Positions 22,301 through 35,700 of a stretch of DNA of 64,000 nt are shown one piece after another. Below the pieces are notes generated by a model that made no database searches, was not told where the DNA came from, and saw only the letters and a list, made by a program, of their open reading frames with translations. Within the stretch, counting starts at the first letter, position 1. Each line of letters begins with the position of its first letter. The stretch spans positions 124,001 to 188,000 of the forward strand of contig JAGFBZ010000740.1 of assembly GCA_018398805.1 (NCBI GenBank), written 5' to 3'. This DNA comes from Hirundichthys speculiger. Its lineage: Eukaryota; Chordata; Actinopteri; Beloniformes; Exocoetidae. The position numbers were made by a program, and so were the translations under genes.

Positions 22301-23879
22301 AGGTACTGTACAGGTAGATGTCGCGAGGTTAGTGAGTGACATCTGATGAGTGACAGTGTGAAGAAAAAAGAGATTGTTACAGAGAATAGGATGTCGTTAG
22401 ACAACAGAACTGTTCAGCTCTTCTCTCATGTAAAATAAACTATTCTGCAAGGTCTGCAACAAATGAGAACAAGTCATTAAAAGAGTAAAGAAAAGTTACG
22501 TGAAATGAGATGAAAAACTGTAAAAGAAGAGCAATATGAAATGAAAACAATGTGTGGAATGAAAATCAAATGTAAATGTAAATACAAGCAATGTTAAATG
22601 AACAAAAAATATATGAATCCCTTCAAATAATTACTCTTCATATAAACCCCTTTAGTGTTTTCATTTAGGTTATAATGAATGTTCACATTATGTCAACGTG
22701 GCTTTATGTCACAGCTGCACTAAAATTAACAAACTGATTAATCCAGGTGTGTCTGACCTCACAGCAATGGTCAGTTTGTCCAATAATGGCACACAGGAAA
22801 CAAAAGAGCTGGCTGAAGTTCAAGAAGTAGTGCAGCTGTGATTTTAGCTTTTTTCTACACCAAAAATATAAGAGATACTGGAGCTGGTTGGGATGGAGGG
22901 ACTGCTGGCGACAGGCGCCAGAAAATTTCCCTTATTTTCAAATCCAAAACTTGACAGGTATGGACCAAAAACTTTCTCCGATGTCTTCGGAGGTTTTATC
23001 TTTTCACCCCAACCGAACTTTATTTATAACACGGCTGAAATACAAAAGCATAAAACCCATTAAAACCAGATCATATGAAGTAACGGTTGTAGACACCTCT
23101 GCCAGGAGAGTCAGTGGTCCGTTCTGAGAGGCTTTAAACTCTGTTTGCTCTGTGCTCGATGAAACTGTAGATGTTTCTGGACAGTGTTAGCTGCTAGCTG
23201 AGCTGTGATGCCTTCAGGTACCCTGAAGAAGGTCCAAACTGAGTCCTCCAGACAGCAGTTAGGGTCAGTAGTTTGGCGGTTTTAGTTTTGTTGTTGAACA
23301 TTTCCATGGGTAAATATGAATTTCTAGTGTTTTACCTGGAGTTTACTTGAGATAATGTTCTTAAAACACTGAAAGTGCCTGAGTTTATAGAGAGTCTTAA
23401 AATGTGGAATATAACGGCTGTAATGACAGTTTGAGTTTGCTCGAACCTGTGAAGGTGGACAGATGTTCACAGGTACGTCCACTCCCTGATTCAGTCATCA
23501 ACTGAAATTTACCTGAACTGAAAAACTTATTGTGTCAAATATTGCTATTTGATTTAATTTAATCAATTAAAAAGCCTCTAATTAATCAGATTAACTCTTT
23601 TAATGACATCCCACCACTAACACTTAGTTCTTCTGGTTTCACCAAACATCCAGGAGCCTCTCAGCTGTCGCTGAGGGTTCGTTTAAAGGTGTAACAACGC
23701 CTGCTCTCCTCCACGTAGAAACACAAGGAGCTGTTGACCGGAGACTAAACAAGCCTTCCTGAGCTGCGTCTTCTTCTCTCCCTACAGCTGCTGAGCCCAC
23801 CTCACCGAGGACCACTGCTGAAACGCTGGCTGCCGTCTGCTCGCTGTTCTCTCTCTCCGTCTGGTGCAGGCTCATGTGA
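19317..23879 (+). CDS. Unrecognised small acidic secreted or GPI-like protein, 4 exons, ~91 aa
   Basis: Exons: 19317-19362 (signal peptide MTAALMNIFLVMFAL), 21098-21202, 21333-21365 (33-nt exon, less certain) and 23788-23879 (stop TGA 23877-23879). Every junction is phase 1 with GT-AG ends. AATAAA at 23892-23897 fits a very short 3' UTR. The mature part starts near STEDDEDDYYDDDK, a strongly acidic Tyr pair of the kind tyrosylprotein sulfotransferases use, followed by YSYGPEDGSGS, a possible glycosaminoglycan or O-glycan site, and a Ser/Thr/Pro stretch. The C-terminus (LAAVCSLFSLSVWCRLM) is hydrophobic with almost no cytoplasmic tail, consistent with GPI attachment or a short anchor. Without the 33-nt exon the protein is 80 residues and still in frame. 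I do not recognise the family. It sits upstream of another signal-peptide gene in the same orientation. Confidence 0.6.
20007..20940. mobile_element. Non-autonomous DNA transposon with imperfect TIRs, in intron 1 of the small acidic gene
   Basis: The ends match as imperfect inverted repeats (TTAGCCATTTGCCCATTGCG left; the reverse complement of the right end reads GGCTCTTGCCGATTGTGCTA). Both subterminal regions are rich in ATTATGCTAGC-type motifs. No transposase is seen. Boundaries are approximate and no clean target duplication was found. Confidence 0.5.
22071..22959. mobile_element. Non-autonomous DNA transposon, perfect 11-bp TIR
   Basis: ACCTGTCAAGT at the left is repeated inverted at the right. 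The left half carries CGGGAAAGTCCCGTATTTTA and similar CCCGTATTTTA motifs, repeated. It lies in the last intron of the small acidic gene. No 8-bp duplication is evident. Confidence 0.55.
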
Positions 23880-24188
23880 CAGGAAGTACTGAATAAAACA
23901 CAAAGAATTTAAAAGCAGATTTGTTTTTTTACCTGTTGAACTGTTCACCTGGTAACACATTTAAACTCTTGAAATGTAGAAGTCAGGTGACGCGCTCGTT
24001 TGCAGATGAAGTCATCTTTCAGCTGTTAAATGAACTATAAAGAGACAAATGTTTCCTTCAGCTTTTACTGCACTCAAGATCAATTTATGACATACTTTTA
24101 CTTGGATGCAACTGGTTATTTTCTAATAAAGTCATTTCAGAGTTTGTTGTGTATATATATATATATATATTTACATATACACACACAC

Positions 24189-24772
24189 AGTTCCTTGTGA
24201 AAGTATTCGGCCCTCTCTAACTTTTCAACCTTTTGCCACATTTCAGGATTCAAACATAAACATAAAATTTTAATTGTTTGTCAAGAATCAACAACCACAC
24301 AATCGTGAAGTGGAACGAAATTTATGGGATATTTTAAACTTTTTTCACAAATAAAAAACTGTAAATGGGGCGTGCAATATTATTGGTCCCCTTTACTTTC
24401 AGAGCAGCAAACTGAGTCCAGAAGTTCAGTGAGGATCTCTGAATGATCCATTGTTGTCCTGAATGACTGATGATGATCAATAGAATCCACCTGTGTGTAA
24501 TCAAGTCTCTGTATAAATGCACATGCTCTGTGATAGTCTCAGGGTTCTGGTTAAAGCTCAGAAAGCATCATGAAGACCAAGGAACACACCAGGCAGGTCC
24601 CAGATACTGTTGTGGAGAAGTTTAAAGCTGGATGTGGATACAAAAAGATTTCCCAAGCTTTAAACATCTCAAGAAGCTCTGAGCAAACAATCAGACTGAA
24701 ATGGAAGGAGTATCAGACCACTGCAGATCTACCAAGACCCGGCCGTCCCTCTAAACACAAGGCTCTGTGTGT
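24189..24772 (+). mobile_element. Tc1-like transposon 5' fragment with transposase N-terminus
   Basis: The left TIR begins CAGTTCCTTGTGAAAGTATT. A coding relic starts at 24570 and reads TRQVPDTVVEKFKAGCGYKK then ISQALNISRS and GRPSK, the paired-like helix-turn-helix DNA-binding domain of Tc1 transposases. The catalytic DDE part is missing; the copy is cut by the element beginning at 24773. Confidence 0.85.
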
Positions 24773-25447
24773 TAGGGCTGGGCAAGTTAATTATTGCTTT
24801 AACTCATTAATTTATCCATGGCAACATAATTAATTTATCGCACATTAACGCATGTTGCTCACGTGCTTTTATTTTGAAAAGTCTGTTGCTGGCCACTGCG
24901 GAACTGGAAGAGAATTGGCAGAAAAGCCAAAACAGACATGGAGACGGTAAAGTTACTAAACTTTAACATGGACATTTTCATTTTAAAGTTCTCCCAGACG
25001 GAGGATTCAACAGAAACAAGGTTATTTGTAACAACTGACAAGTTGAACTCCCCGTTAAAAGTTTCTGCTGTTACCTCAGAAATTACCTGTTTTAATGTTC
25101 TGAATGTGGCTCAGGATTTTGTTGGTAGACTTTTTTTATTTTTTATAAAAACAGAATGACATTAATACCCTGGCTGTGGCAATAAGCTTTATTTTATTTT
25201 ACATTTTTTAAGATGAGATTTACACTAAATATGTGTTACTGACAAGTGCTGATGTTAAAAGTGTTTGAACAACAAATGTTATGACACTTTAGTTCATATG
25301 GCAGCAGAACATTTAAATAAAAGTGACCTTTACACTACTTTTAAATTCATTATTTGATTTTGCGTATACAATGTGATTAATCGTGATTAATCAGGGAAAT
25401 AATGTGATTAATCGCGATTAAAACATTTTAATCGTTGCCCAGCCCTA
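24773..25447. mobile_element. hAT-type non-autonomous element, TAGGGCTGGGCAA family, copy 1
   Basis: Inverted termini TAGGGCTGGGCAA and TTGCCCAGCCCTA, with subterminal TTAATCGCGATTAA motifs. It abuts the Tc1 fragment and CA/TA microsatellite. The interior (around 24938-25150) matches the copy at 61505-62633 in the opposite orientation. Confidence 0.75.
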
Positions 25448-26439
25448 ATACACACACACACATATATATATATATATTTATATTTGTATGTGGAGTTGAT
25501 TTTGTACTCCAGGAAAAAGGTGGTTTATGATTTTAGATACATCTCTACATGTTTATAGATGATGTAACTACTGTAAAGAGAAGCTTTTACATCTAAGGTG
25601 TAAAAGGCTACACCCATTCAGACAAACGCAACAAAACCACCTCACAGTGCAGATGGATGAGGACTGTTGAAGCACCACAGGACGTTTTGAAGACAAAGAA
25701 ATGAAACAGTCTTCAGCGATCGGGTCAGTTGGCTGATCTCAACCCATGAGAACAATGAGAGCTGTTACCAAAGACAGAACCGAGGTCAGAGACGCCCACC
25801 AACCAGCCTGGACTGGAGGAGACTCGGGGTCCGGTCCATGAGACCCTGAGCTCCAGACTTCAGGCGGTCTCTGACTGCAGATGATTCTCATCCTGGTGTT
25901 AGAAATTATAGATTCACAACTATGTGTTACAATCATTTTCCAGATTCTCCCTGGTGCCATCAATGAACATCCTGTGCCCCATGCTGCGTTTTCTGACACT
26001 GCAAACGGAGACTTCTTCAACAACTCCCACCCGCGCGCTGTAGAGGTTAGAGGACAGCAAACTGAGCTACCGTTTAGCATCCTGCGTCGATGTGCAGCTC
26101 GCTCTGCGGTCGATGACTCAGTTCCTGAATGTCGAGCGATACCGAGAAAGATTCAAGAGGCAGGGAGGCCTCGCAAGTGCAGAAAAGAGATGGAGGGGGT
26201 TGGGGGGGGGGGAGGAAATAACGAGGGCAGAGGAAAAAAATGAAGGTGAAATAAAAGTAGAAGAAGCACGAGGGTAAAGGTGCAACCTGACTAAATGTGA
26301 GCTGACGTGCAGCTAAACCAGTTTTTCATTCCTCCAACTGCGTTAGCAGGTGTTAGGACCTGGCTGTAGCACATTTACAGGGTCAAGCACTGGTGACCCG
26401 GTGACCCGGTTCTCTACCTGGTTCCACCTCTGACCCGCA

Positions 26440-26791
26440 GGCCCGTCGAGGTCCGGACCCTCGAACCAGGAGAGGCTGGGATTCTGCAAAACCTCGCCTC
26501 GAAGTCGGAGGCGGGAAAGCAAAGAAGAGGCAGCAGATGAGTGAGGGAGAAAAAAAAAAGGAGGGAGGTGGAGGGTGAGACCCAGCGAGAAAGAGAGAGG
26601 GAGAGAGAAAGAGAGAGAGAGACAGGGGAGGGCGATCAGAGAAGCGACAGATCAGTCTGAAAAGCAACAGAGGACGAGGCCAGTGGGAAAAGAAAACAGA
26701 ATAAAGAAATAAAAGAGAAGCTCTACGGCCTCACTGATGGTTAAAGAACTGAAAGAGAATCGGACAGAGAGAGAGAAAACCCATCAGCAGG
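26440..26791 (+). promoter_or_regulatory. Purine-rich 5' UTR or promoter-proximal segment
   Basis: A GA-rich strand (26520-26620, runs of GAGAGAGAGA) precedes the start codon at 26792. The segment around 26527-26580 shares GGAGGGAGGTGGAGGGTGAG and flanking bases with 31728-31780 inside intron 2. A G-run near 26196-26216 lies just upstream. No TATA box is obvious. Confidence 0.35.
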
Positions 26792-29700
26792 ATGAAAACG
26801 TCGCTTCACCTCCTTTTCCTGGGTGAGTTGAGCTCAACCGTCAACTGACTTTCCTCAGGTATCCTGCCGTTTGCTTCCCTGTGGCGTTTCTAGTGAACTG
26901 GACCTGAAGACTCATCAGGGTTCCTCCTCAGGTCCACTCAGGCCTTCAGTTCAGAACCGTCAGCGCTCCAGTTGATGCTACTGGACCGTCCTGGTTTACC
27001 TCCACACCACCTTCCTTTCAGTACTAATGTGCTTCATGAACACTGATTTACTCACCAGACCCGGGTTCGCTCTACGCTTCCTTGTATGTGAATGACTTTA
27101 ACGGTCACTGAAGGATCCCAGCAACAAGCAGGAAGTAATACGAGACCACAGAAGCCCGGTTTATTCCACCTCCTGCCTTCAGCAAAAGAAGTTAGAAAAC
27201 ATGCACGAACGGATACACTTCCAGGCATCAATATGTCGGGACAAAGAGGAAATGTAAAAAACAAATCCTGTTTTTTTTTTTTTTTAAACTGAAGTGAATC
27301 AGATGATGTCATCATTGTAAACTCAAACGCTGGAAGTTGCAGATTAAATGAAAGTATAAAACGATCAGTTCTTTGTTAGCGTTTGTCTTCCACTCTGTTT
27401 TCTGTCACTGCTCTCGTTTCCCAGCAGCCTTGATGTTGTTTCACACTTATGACCGAACCAGTGAGCAGACAGCAAAGTGAATATACCTGCTCAAATACAT
27501 GATCAAAGTAAACCTCTGCAGCCCCACATTTTCCCTCCACTGGAGTCTTTAGTTTCTACGTCTTTCCACGACGGGCGACGACTCTGTTTATGATCCTGGC
27601 GCATGTTAATCCCTTTAACGCTTTGTTTCTTTTTCAGTTCTTGCAGTTTCGCCTTTTTCCAGAGGACAAAACGAGAAGGCCCACGACGGGGATCATGATG
27701 AGAAACAAGAAGGTGAATAAAACATGACTCGTTTGAGATTGGAGCCCCGTTTAGACCTGGTATCAACAGCCATCCTGAGTAGGGATGTGTATCATTAGGA
27801 ATTTATCAATACCGATACCGATACTCCTTATCGGTACCGATATTTATCGATACTCTTATTGATACCACGACATGTAATTTAGTGTATAAAATAAAGACAT
27901 TACAAAGTGGTAAAATATTCAATTGTTTTTTATTACCACAAGGGGGGTAACACCAGCAACATCATTACAACAACTTACAGCACCTCCTTTTAAGCCTTTA
28001 GCAAGTCAACATGTGCAGTGCAGGTATGTAAAAAAAAAAAAAACTAGCACGCACACATACGGCCTTAAAGGTAACTGTCAATGTGATAATGCTTCAACAG
28101 AATAGAAGCTTAACTTAAAATTACAAATGCTTCTCAGAAGATAATAGATGAAAAAAAAAAAAAAAAAAAACTAGGCAGATGACCAAAGCCCTTACCTACA
28201 TGTTCACAATCCTTTACAATAAAGTTAGTAACAGTCCTGTGGCATTCCTCGGTTTTTTCTGCAGACATCTTCATTTGATGTTGCTTGGCAATTGTGAATG
28301 GGGTTGTCTGCATCGGCAAACTAGCAGTGGTGGCTGCTGCTTCGTACATACCTCCTACAGGATTAACGTAACATATATCAGCGTTGCTAAAATTAATAAT
28401 GCATTCTCCTGAGTAAATTAACTACCAACTTAATGATTCATAATCTCACCTTGACTTGATGATGACGGAGTAGTGTCAGTCTACCTGCACCAAGGAGAGC
28501 ACGGCATTGTTAGCGTTAGCTGGGCTGCTAACTTTAGCCGCGTTGTTTAGGCAGTCAAACATGCCGTACTCCTTAATTTTTATACTGTGAGCACACTGCA
28601 AGTGTTTCATGATGTTGCTGGTGTTACCCCCCCCCCCCCCCCCCCCTTGGACCCAACTACTTTCTAGCATATATTGCATTGAGCCGAAGCTTCATTCCGT
28701 TTGATAAAGTGAGTCCATACCTACGATCGCTTAGCAATGACGGCTGACATGTTGACCTATTGGCTAGAGAAAACAACGGGGCGCTATGTCATAACCTGTC
28801 AACGGCGGCAGTATCATTACGCGACAGTTATGTTGCTCTGGGTATACTCTCTTTAAAAAAAAATACCGATCAGAGTATCGTTTGTCCAGAATTTTTAGCG
28901 GTACTCTGGTACCGACCATTTAGAAACCGGTACCAAAAAATACCGGCTCTCGGTACACATCCCTAATCCTGAGTGATCCAATCTCAGGTGTAAACGCACA
29001 CAGGACACATCCAGTCTGGCACAACACATTTAGAGGTTGTCTGGGCCACATGAGGCCACATTCATTCTGGCAGTGTAAACGCAATGCATCCTGGGCCACG
29101 TCAAGGGCCGGTTACATAAGATGTACTCGTTCGCCTAACAGCGGTGTTGTACTGGAGTGAGAAATGTCAAGCGGGAGGCCGTAAAAACCAACACTAACAA
29201 GCAACCACGGTGTCACGGGTCACAGAGTCACGTTTGCTGTGTTGTTTTAATCCGATAAGTACTTCTGCTTTCTGACACATCTCATTTCTATTTTGATGCA
29301 TCTAAAGCCCTTTGTTGCCTTCCACCTCACTGGATGTTAAAACATCTAACAGGAAGGGTGATCATCTTCTCTGTGAACCACACAGGAACTAAACGTGGGT
29401 TTAATGAATTGCTGAATCCCCCAGACAAACAAACAAACAAACAAACACACTTGGTCTTTTCCTGTGGAAATAATGTACTCACCGTTTGCATGTGGGGCAA
29501 GAAAAGATCCAGTCACGGACGCATGTTAATGCCAGGTGTGAACATATACAGCTGTCCACTTGTGATCAGATCAGTCAGGATTAGTGATGTAACAATATGG
29601 AAAATCTGATGTCTCGGTTATAGTGACCAAACGATTACGGATTATTACGGTAAATTATTATCGCGGTGTTATTCATTGCTGTACAAATGTCCAAAAAACA

Positions 29701-32700
29701 CATACACTTAAATAATTTCACCCAATCTCGTGGATTTTCTTGTCATACTAAAATATCAGAAGCCAAAATTTTATCAAAATGAAACTTTCACATTAAAAGG
29801 GCAAACAACTGGCACAGAAAGAGATTTTATTTTAAATGAACAAAAATAAATAACAGGAACAAAGCTTATTTGTCTGGTGCAAATTTAAATAAACACTTTA
29901 ACAACCATAGTAGGTCAAAATATGCAAACAATTATCAGGAACAAAAATTACTGCAAGTGCAAGTTCAAATAAAATAAACTTTGGACTTTAAGCTGAACCT
30001 TAAATAAGTATAAATGTGGAGATAAAGAAACAGTTGTATAGGAGCCAAATATGTTGTTCTGAATTGTAGTTCACTCTGTGTGTCTGTGGGTGTCGCTGTG
30101 TTGTTACCTGAGGGTCAGGTATAAAGGTAGCTGCCTGTTATTGGTTAGGCCAGTGATTCCCAAAGTGTGGGCCGCGGCCCCCTGGTGGGCCTTCGTGGGA
30201 CTGCAGGTGGGCCGTGAGAGGTCAATAAAATTAAACAAATGTGTTTTAAATCCTCAATCTTTTCAAAACATGTTTTTAATTACTGTAAAATATTTATGAT
30301 TAAAAAACATTAAGAAGAATAAAACAACCCAATTATGTGTTATTCTACCGTCATCTTAACTTAATATGACAAGTGTCACCTTATTTGTTGACCCCTCACA
30401 TTATCATCGGATCATGGTTCCTTGTCCTGTATGTTGATCACAGTTGTGATTAAAGGTTTCGGTGGACTGCGGAGATTTTTCACATTTCAAATTGAGCCTT
30501 GGTATTCTGAAGTTTAGGAATGGCTGGGTTAAGTGTTTGATCCGGAAGAGCAAAAGGTTTTTGACCGCTGTGACGCTAACTGCCAGCGGTATGGTTGTCG
30601 AATCAGTTAATGGAATAAATTAATATTTTAACTGCATCAGAAGAACATCGTTCCGGTCCTTTTTCAAACAACACGCAACAGTAACGTTTACAAAATGTGA
30701 GTTAGCGAAGCGCGTCGGCCAGGTTACTCTTGGTCAAACATCTCAGTAGCTTGAAGCATTAGCCTTAGCTCCTTTAAGTTGCTTGTACAAATTACAATAA
30801 TAAAATGTAAACAAGTGCTCTGCAGACTAGATAATTGTCCTCCACCAGTTGGCCCTCTGTATTCTTAAAAAAAAAAAAAAAAAAATTCCCAGACCTTGGA
30901 TTTCATCATTGTAGTGGGTTGGTAAATGTCCTGCGTGCTATCACCAGTTTCTGCCATGCTAATGAGTTGCTCGCAGAATTCAATGAGGCTGATATAACAT
31001 ATTCCGGTAATCGACCGCGATAACGAGACAAAGTCAAACATAAATGGTAATCGTTATTTTTTTACGGCGGTAAAATTTTACCGCGCTTTACCGTAATACC
31101 GGTAACCGTTCCATCCCTCGTCAGGATGTTTTAATACCAGTTCTTGACAATGAAATCAATACAAATCAATGAGAATTCATTTGATCAATGTCCTCACATG
31201 AACAAGTGTGCCCCCTGCTGGTGAAGTAACGCAGGTTTGAGGCAAGTTTGCATTGGCTTCGTTTCTCAGACCTGGAGGCTACCTCCATTATGGTTCTGTC
31301 GTGTCACCACCTTTCTAGATTGTTGGATTATCAGTATCATCCTGGTCAGCTTATCAGCATATGAACTTCTGGCCCCAGTAGGTTTCAGTTTAGAGTCGGT
31401 TTGATCTGTTGTTAGATGTCTAAGGCTTTTACAGGAGCCCAGGCGTAATAATGCTTCAAATTTGTCATTTTCATTTTATTCCCACTATCGTGCTGAACTA
31501 TATTTGGTGTCTGTGCTATCGTTTCCACCTGCTGCTCTGCACCAACCTGAACAGCATCTCTAATCCTGGTTTAGAGATAACACCGACTCATACCAGAATA
31601 CGAGGAAGCTACGTTGATTCACAGTCAACAACGTTGCAGTTTCACAATAAAAGCTCTGTAAACGTTCCCTTGCTGCCAAGTTTTCGTTGCACAGCTCCTC
31701 CCAGAAAGCATGTTTACATGACATAAAAGACAAGCAACAGACGAGTGAAAGAAAAGGAGGGAGGTGGAGGGTGAGAAACAGTGAGATGAAGAGGTGAGAA
31801 GGGTTTTGTGTCACCACCACCAACGATAAGATGACTTTAGCAGCAGTGGCATGTTGAATTTGAACACAGGTTAATTTGATTTTGATGACCATAGTTTATG
31901 ACATATGACCACTGCTGTATCATTCAGTTTTGAAATGTGCTGTTCACTGCCTTACACTTTTCTGACTTATTTTTGCGTCTTGTTTCATGAACTTGACTGT
32001 CCTATACTTCTTTTTTATATTTTTATTTTAAAGCCTAACTTGACCTGAATTGTTCTGAGATGTTTTCTGCAGTCTCATCTCAATCACGTATTCTCATCTC
32101 TTGTCCTGTTCTGTCCTAAAGTCTTCTAACATAAAGGCTATGCTGATTCATTTTGCCATTCACTCACTACTAAATCATCTCACTTCCTGCATTATACTGA
32201 CTTGTCTTTTAAGTTATAATTCTTTAATTTCTTGTTTAAAACATCGCCACTCTGTACTCTGAGCTGAGTACTCTGAGTACTCGGTGCTGAATTGCAACAC
32301 CTTAATCTGAAATGTGGTTTCCTGTCCTGCTTTGAGTTGAAGTGTTTGTAATTTTTTTTTCTTACCTCCTGTCCCCCTGAACTATTTTGGGCCTTTGTGC
32401 TTTCTTGTTTCCATGACCTGCTCTGTACCAACCTCTCTTAGCTGGAGCACACATCTCTAATCCTGATTCAGAGATTACACCACCTCATACCAGAATATGG
32501 GAGAGCTACATTGATTCACAGCACAAAATGTTTCACAATAAAAGCTCTGCATATGTGCAGTTGCTACTGAGTTTTCCTTGCACATTTCCTCAAGCGCTGC
32601 AAGCCCATCCAATCAAGCACCACCATCAGCTAACCCAAAGACCAGACGGATGTTTCGGTGTGTGGCGTGACAGGTCAACTGGAAAAAGTCCAATACTAAC

Positions 32701-35700
32701 CAGCTAAAGAAGCCGTTATGATCAGTTATCAGTAGGGGTGTAACGGTACATGTATTTGTATTGAACCGTTTCGGTACGGGGTGCTCGGTTCCGAACGGAG
32801 ACGTACCGAACGAGTTTCCACACGGACATATTAAGTAGAGGACCGCATGTTGTGGAGCAGAGCGCTGCAGCCGCACATGCGCAGTTGCGTGCACACGAGA
32901 CAACAAACCAATGTTGCCAACTTAGCGACTTTGTCGCTATATCTAGCGACTTTCCAGACCCCCCTAGCGACTTAATTTGTAAAAAGCGACTAGCGACAAA
33001 TCTAGCTACTTTTTCTGGTGATTTTGAGACTCACGCGCACTCAAACCGCTAGGTTTGAAGCCATCACTTGGCTGCTGTCTGCCTCGCGAGCCGCGCTTCT
33101 CTCTCTCCCTCTCTCTCTGCCGGGACTGGACGCGTGTCACAGGCGAGGCGACGCGCATGCACACAAACACCCCGCCCCCCCGCGAGACAACTCGAGCTTT
33201 TTCCCTCCTCTCCACGTCCCTCAATAATAATAATAATAATATTGTTCTTCTTATTATTACTATTGTTGTTATTAAAAATATGCATAAAAATAAAAGCAAG
33301 TTCTACAGCAACAAAAAAAGTTTGTTGATATGTAAATAGTTCGATTGGGAAGAGAAATCATGTGGCATGCAGTACAAAAAAAAAAAAAAAAAAACTTGTT
33401 ACCTTTTCGTCCACATTTTAGCCAGAAAATCATACCGGGACTTTATGAAAAAATAAAATGATTTGTTTTTAAAGAAACAGTCTGAGCCTTATTCATGTTA
33501 TTTAATCTGACCAACAACTTGAAACTGTTCAGTGCTGCAACTGTTCAATTTTGCACATCAGATGGATATTTTCTTTAAGAAAAAGTCTGAGCCAATGTTA
33601 TTTTTATTTTACCGTACCGTACCGTACCGTCTTCTTCCGCTTATCCGAGGTCGGGTCGCGGGGGCATCAGCCGGAGTAAGGAAGCCCAGACCCCCCTCTC
33701 CCCAGCCACTTCTTCCAGCTCCTCTGGGGGGATCCCGAGGCGTTCCCAGGCCAGCCGAGAGACATAGTCCCTCCAGCGTGTCCTGGGTCTTCCCCGGGGT
33801 CTCCTCCCAGTGGGCCGTGCCCGGAACACCTCACCAGGGAGGCGTCCAGGAGGCATCCTAACCAGATGCCCGAGCCACCTCATCTGGCTCCTCTCGATGC
33901 GGAGGAGCAGCGGTTCTACTCTGAGCCCCTCCCGGATGACCGAGCTTCTCACCCTATCTCTAAGGGAGAGCCCGGCCACCCTGCGAAGGAAGCTCATTTC
34001 AGCCGCTTGTATCTGCGATCTTGTTCTTTCGGTCACTACCCAAAGCTCATGACCATAGGTGAGGGTAGGAACGTAGATCGACCAGTAAATCGAGAGCTTC
34101 GCCTTCCGACTCAGCTCCCTCTTCACCACAACATTTTTGTTGTTTTGTTTTTCAAAATATCTACATTTTAGAATATTGTATTTATATTTCTGAGCAAAAT
34201 TCTAGCTTTGTATAGGCTAATGTTCCTATTGTTAAAAAGCACAAAAGTGTGTAATAAACAACTAGCACATTTATATTTTGCATTTTGTTTTCTTACTGTA
34301 CCGAAAATGAACCGAACCGTGACCTCAAAACCGAGGTACGTACCGAACCGAGAGTATTGTGTACCGTTACACCCCTAGTTATCAGTCTTTGCTCAGTAAA
34401 CCGATTCCCCGTGTAGTGAACCTGAAGAAGTCTCAGGATGCTCAGTTGTTTTATTTGTATGTTTGTGCGGAGCTTCTGAAGTGTTTTCCACTAAGTTTTG
34501 CAAGTTATGTAATTACACCCACTTTCCATGACTTCCTTTAGCTTTGACGAAGACTTCCATGCAACACACTGCACACCAAAACCCACTTTCATAGCAGTTT
34601 GCCACAATCCTATTTTCCACTTCGCTCTCACTTGCATATGATTGCTGTTGGAATTACAATACATGGAATAAAGATAGATTGGCTGAGGGTCAGAGCAGGA
34701 GAGCTGTCTCTGACAAGTCTAATGTTTTGCCACTCGGTACACACATAAGCCGTGTGCTTTGAAACAACCTTGCCCACATATATGACTTTATTTGCCTGAT
34801 ACGATTTGATTGGCTGGTGCTCAAGTTGAGGCATGAAAAGCTGAACTTTCTCCGATCTTTGACCTCGGCAAAGTGAACCAACAAGTCTGTTTGGCGTCAC
34901 TTGATGTTGTCCATTTAAAGTAAAAGTTTGCTAGCGAGAGCTTAAATGCCACGGCGCTGTTGTTAGTGTATGTGGTTCAACCCGCAGCTGAAGATTTGCT
35001 TGATATGGGTTGTTAATAGAAAAATAAATAGAAAATAGTTTTAATTGTATGTGACACAGTCAAGTTTTGACAAGAGTTTAGGTATTTTCGGCACACATCT
35101 TCCACGTAAGGTTGTTAATAATGCCCTCATTTAGGGCCGATTCAGTCAGAAAATGTTTCAAAGATGAACAAAACTAAAACACTAAACTCTACTGATTCCA
35201 AAGGCTAAATCTTAAAGTCTTACACCTCGTTTGCACTTGTCCAGCGTCAGTCCACACCAACTACGGAACATGTGCCCTGGGGTCATACAGTTATTATGGA
35301 TGGGTGGCCTCAGTGCTAACGATGCTAACGCCAGCTCGCTGCTGCTATGGGAACTCATTCTCATTAACGAAGTAGATGAGCAGACTAGTTTCTAACTAGA
35401 GCCTGCACCTGTAGCCTTCAAATACCACGCAGTCAGACACCTGAAAGACGTTCCTTTTTCTAAAAGCCTGCTAGATATTTGCGCTGTATTAGTTAGCACT
35501 GGATGCTACCACAGCACATACACAGTCTGCTGACAAGGCAGATAACCCTCACAAGAACACCAGGAGGAAGAGTTGCACCTCTACGTCAAAGACTATGGAG
35601 GTTCTCATGGTAATGACTGGTTCCAGTAAACAAAACAACATGCTAGGGATACATCTCTCCGTTTAAAAGCAGGAATTCTTCCATTTCCACGTTTTGATGA

